9,227 nucleotides of DNA from Bacillota bacterium. GTDB lineage: Bacteria; Bacillota; Clostridia; Christensenellales; CAG-138. The notes under the pieces were generated by a model. The model was not told the origin of the DNA. It worked only from the letters and a program-made list of their open reading frames with translations, and did no database searches. Where the stretch lies: assembly GCA_023453725.1 (NCBI GenBank), contig JAEXTB010000213.1, positions 1-9,227 on the forward strand. Direction: 5' to 3'. The first letter of the stretch is position 1. Each line of letters begins with the position of its first letter. Position numbers and translations under genes: made by a program. Below, piece by piece: positions 1 to 5,080 of this stretch.

Positions 1-379
1 CCGGTGTATAGTCCGACTCATGCACGACGATATTGGTAAGTCTTCTTGCCCCCACCACAACGGGAACCGATACAAAGCCGCCCTTTGAAAACAATACGTC
101 AGGCTTTAATTTTTTGATCAACCGCCGGGATTGCCCCACGCCACGGATCACGCGGAACACATCCGCTACGTTCTCTAAGCTAAAATACCGCCGGAGCTTC
201 CCTGCGCTGATGCAGTGATAAGGAACGCCCTCCGCTTCCACCAGCCTCCGTTCAATGCCCGCCTTGGTGCCGATATAATGAATCACATACCCTTCCTCTT
301 TGAGAACACGCATGAGCGCAAGGTTGGGCGTGACATGTCCGGCGGAGCCGCCTCCGGTAAATACTGCCGTATGCTGCAT
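1..379 (-). CDS. murG: MurG-type UDP-GlcNAc:lipid I N-acetylglucosaminyltransferase, N-terminal part
   Basis: The gene is cut by the window edge, leaving 126 residues of a protein that is usually about 350-370 long. MurG adds GlcNAc from UDP-GlcNAc to lipid I on the inner face of the membrane, giving lipid II for peptidoglycan synthesis. Seen here: the N-terminal glycine-rich motif TGGGSAGHVTPN (residues 8-19), with the conserved His at 15; a second block SKGGFVSVPVVVGA (98-111); and HESD (120-123), where E. coli-type enzymes have HEQN. The ATG at 379-377 has a good AGGAAAGGA Shine-Dalgarno about 8 bases upstream. It stands apart from a visible division/cell-wall cluster and faces away from rarD, with its own probable promoter. 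The family call is secure. Whether this is the housekeeping MurG or a second paralogue cannot be told from this fragment. Confidence 0.93.
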   Translation of the reverse strand, partial: MQHTAVFTGGGSAGHVTPNLALMRVLKEEGYVIHYIGTKAGIERRLVEAEGVPYHCISAGKLRRYFSLENVADVFRVIRGVGQSRRLIKKLKPDVLFSKGGFVSVPVVVGARRLTNIVVHESDYTP

Positions 380-482
380 GGATGGGTCCTTTCCTGCGTT
401 TACATTTAGTATATGCGTTTTTCGCGTTTGGGCGTGCGAAGGGATTCATCACGCCATGCACGGCTTGTCCGTTGCAAAAGAG

Positions 483-491
483 AGTATACCA
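483..491 (-). promoter_or_regulatory. Extended -10 promoter element for murG
   Basis: Read on the minus strand this is TGGTATACT, a TGn extension joined to a near-consensus -10 hexamer. No convincing -35 lies at 17 bases (it would be AACACA), which is usual for extended -10 promoters. It would start transcription around 476 and leave a leader of about 100 bases before the murG ATG. Assignment is by sequence only. Confidence 0.5.
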
Positions 492-507
492 CAAAACAGG
501 GCGGCTG

Positions 508-516
508 TGTTAGAAT
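508..516 (+). promoter_or_regulatory. Extended -10 promoter element for rarD
   Basis: The sequence TGTTAGAAT is a TGn extension plus TAGAAT, a good -10 hexamer. No clear -35 is present. It lies about 85 bases before the rarD ATG, and its upstream half overlaps that of the divergent murG promoter, so the two promoters probably share an upstream binding region. A TATACT further down (536-541) has no partner and looks weaker. Confidence 0.45.
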
Positions 517-543
517 AGAACATCCAGCGCAATTGTATACTTT

Positions 544-578
544 CTGCCGCCTTTCCGGCTTTTTGCCGCAGGCGGCAG
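544..578 (+). promoter_or_regulatory. Leader hairpin upstream of rarD
   Basis: CTGCCGCC (544-551) pairs perfectly with GGCGGCAG (571-578). Inside the loop CGGC (556-559) can pair with GCCG (565-568) across a TTTTT loop. TTTT follows the outer stem directly, then comes the rarD Shine-Dalgarno GAAAGGAT (583-590). It could be a weak terminator or attenuator, or simply a stable 5' UTR stem. It matches no riboswitch class that I recognise. Confidence 0.4.
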
Positions 579-599
579 TTTTGAAAGGATAATTAAAAA

Positions 600-1499
600 A
601 TGAACAACAGAAAAGGCCTGCTGATGGTGCTTGCGGGCTACGTGATCTGGGGCGTGCTGCCGCTTTACTGGCATATGCTTTCGGGCATCAACCCCATTGT
701 CATTTTGTGCTGCCGCATCGTCATGTCCGCAATTTGTACAACGCTGCTGCTTTTTGCAACGCGGAGGCTGGGGGAGCTATGGGCTGTGATGCGCAACAAG
801 CAGCTCATGAAGTTCTTAATTCCCGCGGCGCTTATCGTTACCGTCAATTGGGGCGTATATATCTGGGCCGTAAGCGCGGGCCATGTGACGGATTCAAGCC
901 TTGGGTACTACATGAACCCGTTGGTGGTGTTCCTGTTCGGTACCCTCATATTCAAGGAGCGCTGCGGCAAGGTGGAGTTGTTTGCTTTGCTTCTTGCTGC
1001 GACAGGCGTGCTTTTGACCACACTGCAGTATGGCGCGTTTCCCTTCATTGCAATCACGCTTGCCGTCTCGTTTTCGCTTTATGGCATGTTCAAGAAGTTT
1101 GCGCATGTGGATGGTACCCTCAGTATTGCGGTGGAAACGATCATACTCTCTCCCGCCGCACTGCTGTTTCTCATCCTCGCCCCGCAGAGCCACGCAGCGT
1201 TCCAGGCTGCCACACCGTTGCAGTTTATCCTGCTTGTGCTTGCAGGCATTGTAACGGCCGCGCCGCTTATCATGTACACCCAGGGCGTCAACGGCCTGCC
1301 CTTTATTACAATGGGTTTTTTGCAATATATCTGCCCAACGCTGATGCTGATACTTGGCGTGCTCATCATGGGCGAACCGTTTACCACGGCGCAGGCCGTC
1401 AGTTTCGCGTTTATCTGGGCAGGGCTGATTCTCTTTAGCGTCGGTATGGTGCGCCGGGAAAAGAAGCAGGCGGCGGCGCTGAAAGCTGCGGCGGAATAG
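600..1499 (+). CDS. rarD: RarD-like EamA/DMT-family membrane transporter
   Basis: This is a 299-residue, highly hydrophobic protein with about ten predicted membrane helices, the usual size and topology for RarD (E. coli RarD is about 296). Recognisable blocks are YVIWGVLPLYW (14-24), NWGVYIWAV (83-91), SLGYYMNPL (100-108) and a second EamA half ending near GLILFSVGMV. The C-terminus is charged and cytoplasmic (RREKKQ then an Ala-rich tail). RarD belongs to the drug/metabolite transporter superfamily. The name comes from a chloramphenicol-sensitivity label, and the physiological substrate is not established, so export of a small metabolite is only an inference. The ATG has GAAAGGAT 10-11 bases upstream. 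The gene is monocistronic: it diverges from murG and converges on jag, with a strong hairpin between. Nothing in the sequence suggests that it is broken. Confidence 0.9.
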   Translation: MNNRKGLLMVLAGYVIWGVLPLYWHMLSGINPIVILCCRIVMSAICTTLLLFATRRLGELWAVMRNKQLMKFLIPAALIVTVNWGVYIWAVSAGHVTDSSLGYYMNPLVVFLFGTLIFKERCGKVELFALLLAATGVLLTTLQYGAFPFIAITLAVSFSLYGMFKKFAHVDGTLSIAVETIILSPAALLFLILAPQSHAAFQAATPLQFILLVLAGIVTAAPLIMYTQGVNGLPFITMGFLQYICPTLMLILGVLIMGEPFTTAQAVSFAFIWAGLILFSVGMVRREKKQAAALKAAAE

Positions 1500-1527
1500 C
1501 AGATATTTAATTGAGGATAAGGATAGT

Positions 1528-1547
1528 GGGGCTCTGTCCCAAGCCCC
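1528..1547. repeat. Short intergenic palindrome after rarD
   Basis: GGGGCT (1528-1533) and AGCCCC (1542-1547) form a 6-base-pair stem with an 8-base loop. No T-run follows, so it is not a typical terminator. Its form resembles GC-rich extragenic palindromes that occur in many copies in some clostridial genomes. This cannot be confirmed from a single copy. Confidence 0.35.
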
Positions 1548-1585
1548 GATTAAGACCGTAACGGCGCTAAGAACCCAAACGCTAA

Positions 1586-1619
1586 AGCGCCCCGTGCATT
1601 TCTGCACGGGGCGCTCTTT
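1586..1619. terminator. Strong, probably bidirectional terminator between rarD and jag
   Basis: A perfect 13-base-pair stem joins 1586-1598 to 1603-1615 (core GCGCCCCGTGCA). On the plus strand the loop is TTTC and the stem is followed by CTTTGTATGTTTGCC. On the minus strand the loop is GAAA, a stable GNRA tetraloop, followed by TTTAGCGTTT. The hairpin lies 86 bases after the rarD stop and 16 bases after the jag stop, between convergent genes, and probably serves both. The T-tracts are modest on either side. Confidence 0.85.
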
Positions 1620-1631
1620 GTATGTTTGCCT

Positions 1632-2504
1632 TTATTTCTTTGGCGCAATCACGACACGGCGGTTGGGCTCTTCGCCTTCGCTGTGGGTGGTCACATACGG
1701 GTTATTCTGCAACGAAGCGTGGAGCACCCGGCGTTCATAAGGGTTCATGGGCTCCATGGCGATGGGGCGTCCGGTGGACTTTACCCTTGCGGCCTGCCTC
1801 CGGGCAAGGCGCACAAGCGTATCTTCCCGCTTGCTGCGGTAATCCTCGGTATCGAGCGTGACGCGCAGGTACTTTTCCTGCTTGCGGGTACGGTTGACCA
1901 CAAGAGAGGTCAGGTACTGCATGGCGTCAAGCGTTTCTCCGCGGCGGCCGATTAACAAGCCCTTTGTACGGCTGTCGATGGAAAGGCGTACGCCGCCTTC
2001 CACTTCCGCAGCGCGCACATCCGCTTCCACACCCATATGCCCGAGCAGCCCGGATAAAAACTGCCCTGCGGGATGGTTTGCCGCGACTTCCGCGCTGTAA
2101 GCATATTCTTCAGCAGGCGGCTCTATTGTCTTGCGGGGTTCTTCCCTCCTGGGACGTACGACGCTGTGGCCTTCGCCCGGCCTCTGATCACGCCTGGGCT
2201 GCTCTGCGGCGGGCCTTTGTTCCCTGCGCTCGCCCTGCGGCCTTGCTTCACGCTGCTCGCGCGGGCGGTCCACTTTGGGCTGGCGTTCTTCCGCAAAGAC
2301 GCGCGGCTTTTGAACGGGGGCATCGTCTTCCTGCCGACGTTCGGTCAGACGCACGCGGGCAAGCTTTGCGCCGATGCCAAACAGGCCTTTGCTTTCGTTC
2401 TGCAACGTCTCAATCACGACCTCATCGATGGAAAGGCCCAATTCCTGCAGGCCGTGGAATACAGCTTCATCAATAGAGCGGCCGGTGAATTCTCCGCTTC
2501 TCAT
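1632..2504 (-). CDS. jag: RNA-binding protein Jag/KhpB (Jag_N, KH, R3H)
   Basis: The 290-residue protein has all three Jag parts. The Jag_N domain spans about 1-52 (GRSIDEAVFHGLQELGLS, then KGLFGIGAK). A long Arg/Glu/Gln/Pro-rich, surely disordered linker covers about 55-135. The KH domain (about 145-220) carries the GxxG loop as GRRG at 186-189, and the R3H domain (about 225-287) has MNPYERRVLH and SEGEEPNRRVVI. In other Firmicutes KhpB/Jag pairs with the small KH protein KhpA, binds many RNAs, and affects cell division and elongation. The start chosen is the ATG at 2504-2502. It has GGAGGAGG seven bases upstream, overlaps the yidC stop as ATGA, and begins exactly at the Jag_N domain. An in-frame upstream start at 2603 would lie deep inside yidC. 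It is the last gene of the operon and is followed by the hairpin at 1586-1615. Confidence 0.95.
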   Translation of the reverse strand: MRSGEFTGRSIDEAVFHGLQELGLSIDEVVIETLQNESKGLFGIGAKLARVRLTERRQEDDAPVQKPRVFAEERQPKVDRPREQREARPQGERREQRPAAEQPRRDQRPGEGHSVVRPRREEPRKTIEPPAEEYAYSAEVAANHPAGQFLSGLLGHMGVEADVRAAEVEGGVRLSIDSRTKGLLIGRRGETLDAMQYLTSLVVNRTRKQEKYLRVTLDTEDYRSKREDTLVRLARRQAARVKSTGRPIAMEPMNPYERRVLHASLQNNPYVTTHSEGEEPNRRVVIAPKK

Positions 2505-3490
2505 GAATTTTCCTCCTCCGATTTCGATGCTGCGAGTTCCTTCGCAAACTTCCGGTTCAAAAGCAAGTTGGTGAATGTGGACACCACGTTGCTGATTGTC
2601 CAATAGATAGCGAACGCCGTATTGCTGGTCAGGCAGAAGAATACGGACATAGCAGGCATGAGGTAGAGCATCATCTTATTGGTGCTCTGCGCCTGGGTAG
2701 CCGCACTGGGCTGGCCGTTACTGTCCGTTGCTGCAGCGGGTTTGGGTTGGTTCTTCTGCATAATCCAGCTTGAGAGGAACGTGGTGCCGCCGGCAAGCAG
2801 GGGCCATATGAACCAGCCGTTATACACGGTCTTGTACTGCGCGACAAGCGGCGCAACCAAGTTATTATAAGTATCGATCGAAGCCTGCGGAATATTCTTC
2901 GGGTCCGCAACAATAAAGCCAAGCTGCTGGAACACCTTTAACGCCTCCGGATGTTCCTGGAAGAATATCAAATTCTGCAGGCTGGGGATGGCCAAAAACT
3001 CCTTGGCGCTCATCACAACTTCCTTCATACCGTTATCGGGCTGCCAGATATTGTGCACCCACAGGAAGTTAAAGTTTTGAAACAGTGTTGAATCGCCGGT
3101 TTCATGCAGCTGCAAAAGCACCTTTACCATCTGCTCGTAGCCCCAGAAGCGGAACGCAGCGATAAAGCAGAAGAACAACGGCATCATCATAAGCATGGGC
3201 AGGCAGCCGCCCCACATGCTCACGCCCCGTTCCTTCATCAGCTTGGACTGCGCCTGCTGAAGCTTCTGCGGATCGTTTGCGTATTTGCGTTTAAGTTTGT
3301 CGATGTCCGGCTGGACCATCTGCATCTTCATGCTGGATTTACGGGACTGGATATCACCAAATACCGTAAGGCCGCGGATGACGATGGTGCTGATCAGGAT
3401 CGTCCAGAAGATGCTCTCTACGGTGATATTTTCATAGATCCACCGCATCGCCATTAAAATCCACGTAGTTAAAAAGAAATCTCCTTGCAA
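2501..3490 (-). CDS. yidC: Membrane protein insertase YidC/OxaA/SpoIIIJ family
   Basis: YidC inserts and folds membrane proteins, alone or with SecYEG. The 329-residue protein has a short hydrophobic N-terminus, then a membrane helix ending in ISTIVIRG. Its Arg39 sits at the place of the conserved groove arginine. Next come the cytoplasmic QSRKSSMKMQMVQPDIDKLK region, the GGCLPMLMMMPLFF helix (94-107), GWFIWPLLAGGTTFL (225-239) and C-terminal helices from about 273 to 312. There is no lipobox cysteine, unlike the Bacillus SpoIIIJ group. The stretch 113-225 is an unusually long exterior loop, and 245-271 is an Ala/Gln-rich cytoplasmic loop. I place the start at the TTG at 3490-3488, eight bases after AAGGAGG. 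A TTG at 3508 is in frame but has no ribosome site. The stop overlaps the jag start by four bases. Confidence 0.95.
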   Translation of the reverse strand: MQGDFFLTTWILMAMRWIYENITVESIFWTILISTIVIRGLTVFGDIQSRKSSMKMQMVQPDIDKLKRKYANDPQKLQQAQSKLMKERGVSMWGGCLPMLMMMPLFFCFIAAFRFWGYEQMVKVLLQLHETGDSTLFQNFNFLWVHNIWQPDNGMKEVVMSAKEFLAIPSLQNLIFFQEHPEALKVFQQLGFIVADPKNIPQASIDTYNNLVAPLVAQYKTVYNGWFIWPLLAGGTTFLSSWIMQKNQPKPAAATDSNGQPSAATQAQSTNKMMLYLMPAMSVFFCLTSNTAFAIYWTISNVVSTFTNLLLNRKFAKELAASKSEEENS

Positions 3491-3553
3491 GTGAGTGTCC
3501 TCCTTCAAGCGAATCTTGTAGTGATCATGTTCCCCGGGTGTATCCAGTATTGG

Positions 3554-3583
3554 ATGGCTGCATGCCCGATGGCGGCATGTCCC
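3554..3583. repeat. Two imperfect 15-base tandem repeats between yidD and yidC
   Basis: ATGGCTGCATGCCCG (3554-3568) is followed directly by ATGGCGGCATGTCCC (3569-3583), with 12 of 15 bases matching. Within them CATGCC (3561-3566) and GGCATG (3574-3579) can form a stem, and the palindrome CCCATATGGG (3581-3590) overlaps the end. They lie in the 137-base yidD-yidC gap, the only sizeable break in the second half of the operon. No promoter or gene is apparent in this gap. Confidence 0.5.
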
Positions 3584-3627
3584 ATATGGGGAAAGGTACC
3601 GGAAAGGAACGAGACAAAGCTGCCTAT

Positions 3628-3840
3628 TTATGGGACGGGATCATATCCGCCCTTTGAAAACGGATTGCAACGGAGCAGCCGCCATAGGGCAAGCAGGCTT
3701 CCGCGCAACACGCCGTGTTTTTCGATCGCACCGTAGGCATACTCGGAGCAGGTCGGAAGGTATTTACAACGATTTTGCGGCAATGCGGGAGAAATATACT
3801 TTTTGTAACACCGGAGAAGGAACAGGAGTATCCGTTTCAA
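3628..3840 (-). CDS. yidD: Membrane protein insertion efficiency factor YidD
   Basis: This small 70-residue protein is typical of YidD (about 70-85). It has a hydrophobic, basic N-terminus (MKRILLFLLRCYKKYISP), the CKYLPTCSEYA block (25-35) and the C-terminal RCNPFSKGGYDPV block (57-69). The family is a membrane-associated helper that improves YidC-dependent insertion, and the three conserved cysteines of the family are visible at 25, 31 and 58. The start is a TTG at 3840-3838 that overlaps the rnpA stop as TTGA, with a G-rich stretch (AAGGGGG) about ten bases upstream. An in-frame GTG at 3861 has no ribosome site. The position between rnpA and yidC is the classical one. Confidence 0.93.
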   Translation of the reverse strand: MKRILLFLLRCYKKYISPALPQNRCKYLPTCSEYAYGAIEKHGVLRGSLLALWRLLRCNPFSKGGYDPVP

Positions 3841-4262
3841 AGGATGTCCGCCCCCTTGCACTCTTCTGCTTGCGCCTGCGCCTTTGTCTGCTGGTACAAC
3901 TCAGCCTTTTTGAGCATTTGCAGCACCGAATGCCTTATGCTCAAAAACGGCTCGTCCAATACGCCCGGCCTGGCGATGAATATCAGGTTGTGCCCGGGGA
4001 GGATTTCTTGAAGATAGGGGGAAAGCGCCTCGCGCAGACGCCGTTTAGCACGGTTGCGCTGCACGCTGTTGCCGACCTTTTTACTAACAGAAAAGCCCAC
4101 GCGCACATGCGATGCCGCCTGCAAGGCACTGCTTTTTGTTTTTCTTGGCTTGCGGCGGTCGCGCACGTAAACAAGCGTAAACAAACGGCAGCCCACGGAT
4201 TTTCCTACGCGGTACGTAAACAGAAAATCCCTGTTTTTTTTAAGCGAATACAAGCGTTTCAA
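3837..4262 (-). CDS. rnpA: Ribonuclease P protein component (C5-type)
   Basis: This protein partners the catalytic RNA of RNase P and helps it bind precursor tRNA during 5' end maturation. It has 141 residues, slightly longer than the usual 115-125. The extra length comes from a basic insert around 35-52 and a Gln/Ala-rich tail after 122. The diagnostic block RVGFSVSKKVGNSVQRNRAKRR (split across 54-75) holds the RNR motif at 69-71. The N-terminus LKKNRDFLFTYRVGK is also typical. The start is a TTG at 4262-4260, with GGAAGGG eight bases upstream. The gene lies 224 bases after rpmH and overlaps yidD by four bases. The gap to rpmH carries hairpins that may lower its expression relative to L34. 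Confidence 0.95.
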   Translation of the reverse strand: MKRLYSLKKNRDFLFTYRVGKSVGCRLFTLVYVRDRRKPRKTKSSALQAASHVRVGFSVSKKVGNSVQRNRAKRRLREALSPYLQEILPGHNLIFIARPGVLDEPFLSIRHSVLQMLKKAELYQQTKAQAQAEECKGADIL

Positions 4263-4350
4263 TTTGCGCGCCCTTCCGGCAAGACCTTACGATCGCCCTG
4301 TGTGAGCGGGCGGTACGGGTGACGCCAACGTGTTTAACGGAAAACAACCT

Positions 4351-4371
4351 AAGCCGGGCGTGACCCGGCTT
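4351..4371 (-). terminator. Hairpin in the rpmH-rnpA gap, possible attenuator
   Basis: AAGCCGGG (4351-4358) and CCCGGCTT (4364-4371) form a perfect 8-base-pair stem with a 5-base loop. On the minus strand it is followed by AGGTTGTTTTCC, a poor but T-rich tract. It could stop part of the transcription coming from rpmH, which would give more L34 than RnpA. Confidence 0.5.
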
Positions 4372-4415
4372 TGTTCAAAAGCGGCATACGCCGCCAAGAC
4401 GGCACAAATAAGAAC

Positions 4416-4436
4416 AGGCGGACCGGACGCCCGCCT
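4416..4436 (-). terminator. Second hairpin after rpmH, possible partial terminator
   Basis: AGGCGG (4416-4421) pairs with CCGCCT (4431-4436) around a 9-base loop. On the minus strand GTTCTTATTTGTG follows directly. It lies 50 bases after the rpmH stop. Another small stem, GCGGC/GCCGC (4381-4394), lies just beyond it. Together the structures suggest termination or processing between rpmH and rnpA. Confidence 0.45.
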
Positions 4437-4486
4437 CCAAATCTGTGGCCCTGCGCCCCCGGCGCTTCAGCAGGCACGCCTGCACG

Positions 4487-4621
4487 TTACGCGCTTAAGC
4501 GCTTTCTGCCCTTCAAACGCCTGCGCTTCAATACATTGCGACCATCGGTGGTCTTCATGCGCTTACGGAAGCCGTGCACTTTGCTGCGCTGCCTCTTTTT
4601 GGGCTGGTACGTCATGAACAT
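4487..4621 (-). CDS. rpmH: 50S ribosomal protein L34
   Basis: This is a 44-residue, very basic protein with the near-universal L34 sequence: TYQPKKRQRSKVHGFRKRM followed by GRNVLKRRRLKGRKRLSA. L34 is a small late-assembling protein of the large ribosomal subunit. The start at 4621-4619 (ATG, giving MFMTYQPKK) has AGAGGT eight bases upstream. A second ATG two codons later would give MTYQPKK and cannot be excluded. Longer in-frame readings would run into the leader. It is the first gene of the operon, preceded by a leader of about 125 bases and a near-consensus promoter. A dnaA gene would stand divergently from it in many bacteria, but here the neighbour is degV. Confidence 0.97.
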   Translation of the reverse strand: MFMTYQPKKRQRSKVHGFRKRMKTTDGRNVLKRRRLKGRKRLSA

Positions 4622-4645
4622 TGCTTTGCACCTCTTTTCTATGGA

Positions 4646-4687
4646 TGGTAAACCGGGCGAGCTTACCAGATGTAGTATACTACCCGG
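4646..4687 (-). promoter_or_regulatory. Structured rpmH leader with competing stems
   Basis: Two stems overlap. TGGTAA (4646-4651) pairs with TTACCA (4663-4668), and CCGGG (4653-4657), inside that loop, can pair with CCCGG (4683-4687). Between them sits the perfect 12-base palindrome GTAGTATACTAC (4672-4683). The first stem ends about ten bases from the rpmH Shine-Dalgarno (4630-4635). The stems could form a pseudoknot or exclude each other. Feedback by L34 is speculative. The TATACT within the palindrome could instead be a second -10. Confidence 0.35.
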
Positions 4688-4751
4688 CAAATACTCACAA
4701 TATATGGAGCAAACGCCCCATTTATGGGCAGTTTCGCCCATTGCCTGTATA

Positions 4752-4781
4752 AGTATAGTGGAAAAACGCCCAAGCTGTCAA
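4752..4781 (-). promoter_or_regulatory. Sigma-A promoter of the rpmH operon
   Basis: On the minus strand the sequence shows a perfect TTGACA -35 (4776-4781), an 18-base spacer, and a TATACT -10 (4752-4757). This is the best promoter in the window, which fits the heavy demand for a ribosomal protein. Transcription should begin near 4745, just at a small stem (ATGGGC 4724-4729 with GCCCAT 4736-4741). Confidence 0.85.
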
Positions 4782-4965
4782 GCATTTTACCCATCCCAAA
4801 ATATGAGGGAAACCTGCGTTCCTCTAAGGGCGGCTCCGGAACGGCGGCAAAAAAATCAGTGCGCGTGCAAAACGTTTGCGCCTATTCCAATATGAGCAAT
4901 CTTGAACGGGGCGTACATCGCCTGCGCGCCTTTCAAAATGTCACGGCAATATCACATTAAGCCGT

Positions 4966-4985
4966 CTTGCTTTTACTTGCTTTTA
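4966..4985. repeat. Tandem 10-base repeat over the degV -35 element
   Basis: CTTGCTTTTA occurs twice, end to end (4966-4975 and 4976-4985), a spacing of one helical turn. The second copy contains the proposed -35 hexamer. This placement would suit an operator for a protein binding one DNA face, but a slippage duplication is equally possible. Confidence 0.6.
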
Positions 4986-5005
4986 TAGGTAGTACGGACT
5001 AAAAT
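4977..5005 (+). promoter_or_regulatory. Probable sigma-A promoter for the degV genes
   Basis: TTGCTT (4977-4982) and TAAAAT (5000-5005) are separated by 17 bases, which is ideal spacing with two mismatches in the -35 and one in the -10. Transcription would start near 5012 and give a leader of about 70 bases with two hairpins. Confidence 0.6.
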
Positions 5006-5016
5006 ATTACCATATA

Positions 5017-5059
5017 GGCCGCCTACGCGGCCAGGCCACTGCGCAGCCAGTTGCGCGGT
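5017..5059 (+). promoter_or_regulatory. Two tandem hairpins in the degV leader
   Basis: The first stem is GGCCGC (5017-5022) with GCGGCC (5027-5032). The second is ACTGCGCA (5038-5045) with TGCGCGGT (5052-5059), containing one G-U pair. Neither is followed by a T-run, and the strong AGGAGG of degV comes about ten bases later. The first begins at the predicted transcript start, so it may protect the 5' end. No known riboswitch is recognised. Confidence 0.4.
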
Positions 5060-5080
5060 CTAAGCAAAAGGAGGTTACCA

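Larger units (their letters stand above)
4622..5080. other. 459-base divergent intergenic region between rpmH and degV
   Basis: This stretch holds the rpmH leader and promoter on the left and the degV promoter and leader on the right, each listed separately. Between about 4782 and 4965 I see no gene, RNA gene or convincing site. Short open frames there have no ribosome site and no recognisable product. I looked for DnaA boxes (TTATCCACA and close variants) because of the rpmH context and found no cluster. The nearest match is a single two-mismatch site near 4757. Confidence 0.6.

Noticed and set aside
707..1438. Long plus-strand open frame overlapping rarD in another frame
   Set aside because: The product is a Cys/His/Arg-rich sequence typical of a shifted reading of GC-rich coding DNA. 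The rarD frame explains the region.
894..1607. Long open frame antisense to rarD
   Set aside because: Its product is rich in Arg, His, Lys, Gln and Cys with no family resemblance, lacks a ribosome site, and lies opposite a clear transporter gene.
3630..4322. Long plus-strand open frame opposite yidD and rnpA
   Set aside because: It is antisense to two well-conserved genes and has no recognisable domain or ribosome site.
4724..4960. Small plus-strand open frame of 78 codons in the rpmH-degV gap
   Set aside because: It begins in the rpmH leader, has no Shine-Dalgarno, shows no recognisable sequence, and its codon use does not resemble the neighbouring genes.
4622..5080. Origin of replication beside rpmH
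   Set aside because: No cluster of DnaA boxes, no AT-rich unwinding region and no dnaA. Only one weak two-mismatch site near the rpmH -10.
5012..5080. Riboswitch or T-box in the degV leader
   Set aside because: The leader is only about 70 bases, with two simple stems and no conserved aptamer or T-box sequence.
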